62,215 nt of DNA from Gammaproteobacteria bacterium. GTDB taxonomy: Bacteria; Pseudomonadota; Gammaproteobacteria; Arenicellales; UBA868. Location of the stretch: the NCBI GenBank assembly GCA_022451485.1, contig JAKUQS010000016.1, positions 1-62,215 of the forward strand, written 5' to 3'. A program made the position numbers and the translations under genes. The notes under the pieces are model-generated. The model searched no databases, was not told the origin of the DNA, and worked only from the letters and a program-made list of their open reading frames with translations. Each line of letters opens with the position of its first letter. Within the stretch, counting starts at the first letter, position 1. Shown piece by piece: positions 58,554 to 62,215 of the stretch.

Positions 58554-59555
58554 ATGATCATTGTCACGGGTGGTGCAGGATTTATTGGCAGTAATCTCGT
58601 GTGCGCACTTAATGAACGGGGTTATACCGATATTCTATTAGTAGACTGTGTTGAAAATGTGGATCAAATCAACAACCTGGCAGATCTATCAATCAGTGAT
58701 TACATGGACAAAGATGAATTCCGACGACGACTGGATCGCTCGATGGGGTTTGGCGTGGTAGATCGGGTCTACCACCAGGGAGCGTGTTCCAACACCATGG
58801 CAACTGATAGCCGTTATATGTTGGAGAATAATTATTCGTTTTCACGCGATCTCCTTGAGTGGTCTGTCGGTCGTCGAGTGCCTTTGATCTATGCATCGTC
58901 GGCAGCTGTTTATGGTACTGGTACAGAATTTTCCGAAACCCCCGGAGTCGAGCATCCGATTAATGTTTACGCTTACTCGAAAAGTCTTTTCGACAACTAC
59001 GTGCGTCAGGCTATGCGTTGTGCAAAAAGTCCGATCATTGGATTGCGCTATTTTAATGTTTACGGCCCGCGTGAGTCGCATAAGGGCCAGATGGCTTCGA
59101 TGGCATGGCACTTCTATCAACAGTTCGTAGAGAACAAGAAGGTACGTTTGTTTCGCGGAACTGATGGTTATGGGGATGGGGAGCAATTGCGAGATTTTGT
59201 TTCTGTTGACGATGTTGTCAAAGTCAATTTGTTTTTCTCAGATCACACAAATATGAGTGGTATCTACAATGTGGGAACTGGTCACAGTCGCTCATTTAAC
59301 GATTTGGCATTGGCTGTGATCAATGGGTTAGCCCAGTTGAACGGGGAGTCCGTGACGGAGTTGCAGCAGGCGCTGAGTCAGGGCTGGTTAGAATATTTCT
59401 CAATGCCGGAGACCCTAAAATCGCGTTATCAAAGCTTTACGCAGGCCGACATCAGTCGACTTCGACAACAAGGATACGCGACAGCGTTTTCAACGTTGGA
59501 AGAAGGCGTTACAAAGTACGTAACTAAACTGCATCACCAAACTGCATCACCGTGA
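58554..59555 (+). CDS. hldD: ADP-L-glycero-D-manno-heptose 6-epimerase
   Basis: Final step of ADP-heptose synthesis. The 333-residue product has [37 protein letters not shown] (family-specific), YASSAAVYG, the YxxxK site in NVYAYSKSLFDN, and RYFNVYGPRESHKGQMASMAWH. Full length. It lies in an operon with hldA, 24 bases before rfbB. Confidence 0.96.
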   Translation: MIIVTGGAGFIGSNLVCALNERGYTDILLVDCVENVDQINNLADLSISDYMDKDEFRRRLDRSMGFGVVDRVYHQGACSNTMATDSRYMLENNYSFSRDLLEWSVGRRVPLIYASSAAVYGTGTEFSETPGVEHPINVYAYSKSLFDNYVRQAMRCAKSPIIGLRYFNVYGPRESHKGQMASMAWHFYQQFVENKKVRLFRGTDGYGDGEQLRDFVSVDDVVKVNLFFSDHTNMSGIYNVGTGHSRSFNDLALAVINGLAQLNGESVTELQQALSQGWLEYFSMPETLKSRYQSFTQADISRLRQQGYATAFSTLEEGVTKYVTKLHHQTASP

Positions 59556-59579
59556 CGGATCCGTTTCGGAGGGAATGAT

Positions 59580-60653
59580 TTGACTAAGACGGGGTGTATT
59601 TTAGTAACCGGTGGTGCGGGATTCATTGGGTCTGCGGTTGTTCGACAGCTACTTGAGCTGACAGATTACCGAGTCATTAATGTCGATGCGTTGACCTACG
59701 CGGGTAATGTGGCAACCATTTCTGATGTTATGCAAAGTCCACGGCATGAGTTTGTTCACGCGGACATTATCGATGGATCACGAATGCGGCAACTATTTGA
59801 AAAAAATCAACCATTGGCGTTGATTCATCTTGCCGCGGAGTCGCATGTGGATCGCTCGATTGATGGGCCTGGTGTGTTCATTACGTCGAATATTGTTGGT
59901 ACCTACACTTTGTTGGAAGAGGCGCGTCGTTATGTGGCCGAGTCAGGTAGTGAAGCGGCAGCGCAGTTTCGATTTCATCATGTCTCGACGGATGAGGTGT
60001 TCGGTTCATTAGGGCGTGACGGGGAGTTCACGGAGGAGTCACCTTATTTGCCAAATTCGCCCTACTCAGCGAGTAAGGCCGCTTCTGACCATTTGGTTCG
60101 AGCCTGGGGAGAAACGTTTCGACTGAATACTGTGGTATCGAATTGTTCCAATAATTACGGGCCTTACCAATTCCCAGAAAAGTTGATACCCGTGATCGTA
60201 CAGACTGCCCTGAGAGGGAAGGCGATTCCTGTGTACGGAAAGGGGGATAATATTCGCGATTGGTTGTTTGTTGAAGATCATGCGCGGGCATTAGTAGAAA
60301 TTCTTCAAAATGGAGTGGCCGGGCGAACATATAATGTTGGCGGCAACGCCGAACGATCCAATCTGGATGTTGTTCATGAGGTGTGTTCTGTTTTGGACGA
60401 CATTCGACCAAGACAACAAGGTGGTCGTTATGCGGATCTGATTGAATTTGTCACTGATCGACCGGGACACGATTATCGTTACGCCATTGATAACTCTAGG
60501 ATTGTTTCAGAACTTAACTGGAAACCGCTGGAGAGTTTTAGTAGCGGTATTCGAAAGACAGTCAATTGGTATGTCGACCAGCAGTCGGAATGGATTGAGA
60601 CGGTGCTTGCCGGTAAGGGAGATGAGGCTCGGCGTGGACTAGGAGCGACATGA
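59580..60653 (+). CDS. rfbB: dTDP-glucose 4,6-dehydratase
   Basis: Makes dTDP-4-keto-6-deoxy-D-glucose. The 357-residue product has [62 protein letters not shown] (YxxxK) and [14 protein letters not shown], all diagnostic. The start is TTG 59580 behind GGAGGG; no ATG or GTG fits the conserved N-terminus. Its stop overlaps rfbA (ATGA). Confidence 0.96.
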   Translation: MTKTGCILVTGGAGFIGSAVVRQLLELTDYRVINVDALTYAGNVATISDVMQSPRHEFVHADIIDGSRMRQLFEKNQPLALIHLAAESHVDRSIDGPGVFITSNIVGTYTLLEEARRYVAESGSEAAAQFRFHHVSTDEVFGSLGRDGEFTEESPYLPNSPYSASKAASDHLVRAWGETFRLNTVVSNCSNNYGPYQFPEKLIPVIVQTALRGKAIPVYGKGDNIRDWLFVEDHARALVEILQNGVAGRTYNVGGNAERSNLDVVHEVCSVLDDIRPRQQGGRYADLIEFVTDRPGHDYRYAIDNSRIVSELNWKPLESFSSGIRKTVNWYVDQQSEWIETVLAGKGDEARRGLGAT

Positions 60654-61513
60654 TGAGAGGTTTGTTATTGGCCGGTGGTTCGGGGACGCGCTTGTCACCT
60701 TTGACGCGGGTGGTGTCTAAGCAATTGTTGCCGGTTTACGACAAGCCGATGATTTATTACCCCTTATCAGTTCTGATGTTGGCGGGGATTCGAGACATTC
60801 TTGTTATTTCGACTCCGCTGGATACGCCCAGTTATGAGCGATTACTGGGTGATGGAAGTCAATGGGGCATCAATATCTCCTATGCCATACAGGCGGCACC
60901 GGAAGGGATTGCGCAGGCTTTCATTCTGGGGGCTGAATTCATTGGTGCCGCAAATTGTTCGCTAGTCCTAGGCGATAATATTTTCTACGGGGCTCATTTC
61001 AGCGAACGACTCCGACGGGCGGCTATGCTCAAGAAGGGTGGGCGAGTGTTCGCGTACCCTGTGCATGACCCCGAGCGATATGGCGTGGTTTCCTTTGACG
61101 GAGAGGGAACTGCTGTTGATCTAGAGGAGAAACCCAAACATGCAAAATCACGCTATGCGGTTACTGGTTTGTATTTTTACGATAACCAAGTCGTAGACAT
61201 TGCACGCTCACTCGTTCCGTCGGAACGTGGTGAACTTGAAATTACGGACGTCAATCAACACTATCTCGATCGTGGAGAGTTGACAGTTGAGGTCCTTGGC
61301 CGGGGCATGGCTTGGCTCGATACCGGGACACATGATTCATTACTGCAGGCCTCAAATTTCATCGAGGCGATAGAAAGCCGACAAGGCATGAAGGTGGCGT
61401 GCCCTGAAGAGATTGCGTTTGGGATGGATTATATTGATCGAGAGGAATTAAACGCGCTGATTAGCAATATGGGTGATACTGGATACGCAGACTACCTGCG
61501 TAACTTGGAATAA
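60650..61513 (+). CDS. rfbA: Glucose-1-phosphate thymidylyltransferase
   Basis: Couples glucose-1-P to dTTP, giving dTDP-glucose for RfbB. The 287-residue product has [39 protein letters not shown] nucleotide site, [29 protein letters not shown] and [21 protein letters not shown] lies before ATG 60650. rfbC and rfbD, which would complete dTDP-rhamnose, are not in the window. Confidence 0.96.
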   Translation: MMRGLLLAGGSGTRLSPLTRVVSKQLLPVYDKPMIYYPLSVLMLAGIRDILVISTPLDTPSYERLLGDGSQWGINISYAIQAAPEGIAQAFILGAEFIGAANCSLVLGDNIFYGAHFSERLRRAAMLKKGGRVFAYPVHDPERYGVVSFDGEGTAVDLEEKPKHAKSRYAVTGLYFYDNQVVDIARSLVPSERGELEITDVNQHYLDRGELTVEVLGRGMAWLDTGTHDSLLQASNFIEAIESRQGMKVACPEEIAFGMDYIDREELNALISNMGDTGYADYLRNLE

Positions 61514-61616
61514 CCCAGTTTATGAGTGCAGAAAACAGGTCTGATTCCAATTGGCCTAAGACTCGGATGCATCTAATCGCTCGGCAGTGCCCTGTGTTTC
61601 CCACGAGTGGGATTTT

Positions 61617-62215
61617 ATGTCGATGATGATTTTTCACGGCGTGACTAAGCATTGGCAGCTGGTTTATGCGATAACTTGGCGCAATATACTAACGCGTTAT
61701 CGAGGCTCATTCCTCGGGCTCGTATGGTCGTTGGCAGCCCCGTTGCTGCGGCTAGGGATCTATACATTCGTTTTTGGAACAGTTTTGAGTGTTCGTTGGC
61801 CGAATCAGCAGGGCGACACGTTAGATTTTTCGGCAGTGCTTTTTGCCGGACTCATTTGCCATGCATTTGCGGCTGAAATCTTAGTGCAGTCGGCTAACCT
61901 GATAATAGGCAACCGGCAATATGTTAAGAAAGTCATCTTTCCTTTAGAGAGTTTGCCTTGGGTGATTGTTCTCGCAGCGCTATTTCAGTTAATTGTTAGT
62001 AGCATGGTGCTCGTTGTTTACGTACTAATTCTCAAGGCGGAACTATCCTGGACGGTAGTTTTTTTACCATTGCCTTTTGCTGCACTGGCATTAATGATGT
62101 TGGCCATCGCGTGGCTGGTATCGGCAACGGCTGTTTTTGTGCGTGATATGTCCCAGGTTGTCGACCTCGCGACGGGCGGGTTACTTTTTCTAAGCCCAGT
62201 ATTTTTCCCAGTTTC
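61617..62215 (+). CDS. wzm: ABC-2 type polysaccharide/O-antigen export permease (partial, Wzm-like)
   Basis: An open frame runs from ATG 61617 to the window end (199 codons plus two bases). It begins MSMMIFHGVTKHWQLVYAITWRNILTRYRGSFLGLVWSLA-like, the cytoplasmic N-terminal region of Wzm/KpsM permeases, then membrane segments near residues 35-58, 72-95, 110-138 and 148-170, with VRDMSQVVDLATGGLLFLSPVFFP at the edge. It would export a finished polysaccharide with an ATPase (Wzt), expected just downstream. A GTG at 61587 could extend it. Polysaccharide type cannot be told. Confidence 0.85.
   Translation, partial: MSMMIFHGVTKHWQLVYAITWRNILTRYRGSFLGLVWSLAAPLLRLGIYTFVFGTVLSVRWPNQQGDTLDFSAVLFAGLICHAFAAEILVQSANLIIGNRQYVKKVIFPLESLPWVIVLAALFQLIVSSMVLVVYVLILKAELSWTVVFLPLPFAALALMMLAIAWLVSATAVFVRDMSQVVDLATGGLLFLSPVFFPV

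Noticed and set aside
61652..61876. 74-codon frame within the last gene
   Set aside because: It is out of frame with the ABC-2 permease that runs from 61617 to the window end and encodes convincing membrane segments.

Overview
The window reads as a chromosomal segment of a gammaproteobacterium with moderate GC, from a lineage I cannot place to genus. The evidence is gene order. It carries ispB|rplU-rpmA-obgE-proB, murJ-ribF-lspA-fkpB-ispH, yhbY|rlmE-ftsH-folP-glmM-tpiA-secG-tRNA-Leu, nuoA-N, and gyrA-pheA-hisC-tyrA-aroA-cmk-rpsA-ihfB-lapA-lapB. Heptose and O-antigen sugar genes show a Gram-negative LPS-bearing envelope. Solo genes for ectoine hydrolase and a dimethylglycine-dehydrogenase-like enzyme fit a marine or saline habitat (inference). 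I see no phage, transposase, integrase, rRNA or CRISPR array. Genes are tightly packed, with many start/stop overlaps (TGATG, ATGA, TAATG) and frequent TTG and GTG starts.

Layout. 1-8505: ribosomal proteins L21/L27, the GTPase Obg, proline synthesis (proB), S20 on the opposite strand, then an envelope run (murJ, a DUF2203-like gene, ribF, lspA, fkpB, ispH) ending at tRNA-Thr(CGT). The usual ileS between ribF and lspA is absent. 8506-22735: a mixed-strand accessory block with ectoine hydrolase, a nucleotide-sugar operon (uxs-gmd-fcl), a small membrane ORF, a tartrate/D-malate-type dehydrogenase, an atypical LpxL-like acyltransferase, a dimethylglycine-dehydrogenase-like gene followed by the tRNA-editing gene alaX, a Gfo/Idh oxidoreductase, DUF192, a DinF-type MATE pump and an NRDE protein. 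22736-29488: core RNA, protease, folate and cell-wall genes. 29549-43854: a complete 14-gene complex I operon with a good promoter. 43951-55642: gyrA and the aromatic amino acid/translation run (serC absent), ending in lapAB. 55773-62215: a secreted helix-hairpin-helix protein, a terminator, then ugd-hldA-hldD-rfbB-rfbA and the beginning of an ABC-2 polysaccharide exporter permease cut by the window edge.

How they work together. The two sugar clusters complement each other: Ugd makes UDP-glucuronate, the substrate of the distant Uxs; Gmd/Fcl make GDP-L-fucose; RfbA/RfbB make dTDP-4-keto-6-deoxyglucose; HldA/HldD serve LPS core heptose; the permease suggests ABC-transporter-dependent O-antigen export. 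LapA/LapB tune LpxC and so LPS output.

I found no unmistakable new multi-gene system. The observations most worth following are the dimethylglycine-dehydrogenase/AlaX pair, the LpxL-like protein lacking the acidic residue of its HX4D/E motif, the class II-type AroA, the hairpin overlapping the ribosome binding site of a small membrane ORF, and the G-tract/palindrome at the NRDE start. Regulatory sites were called by eye and are tentative.
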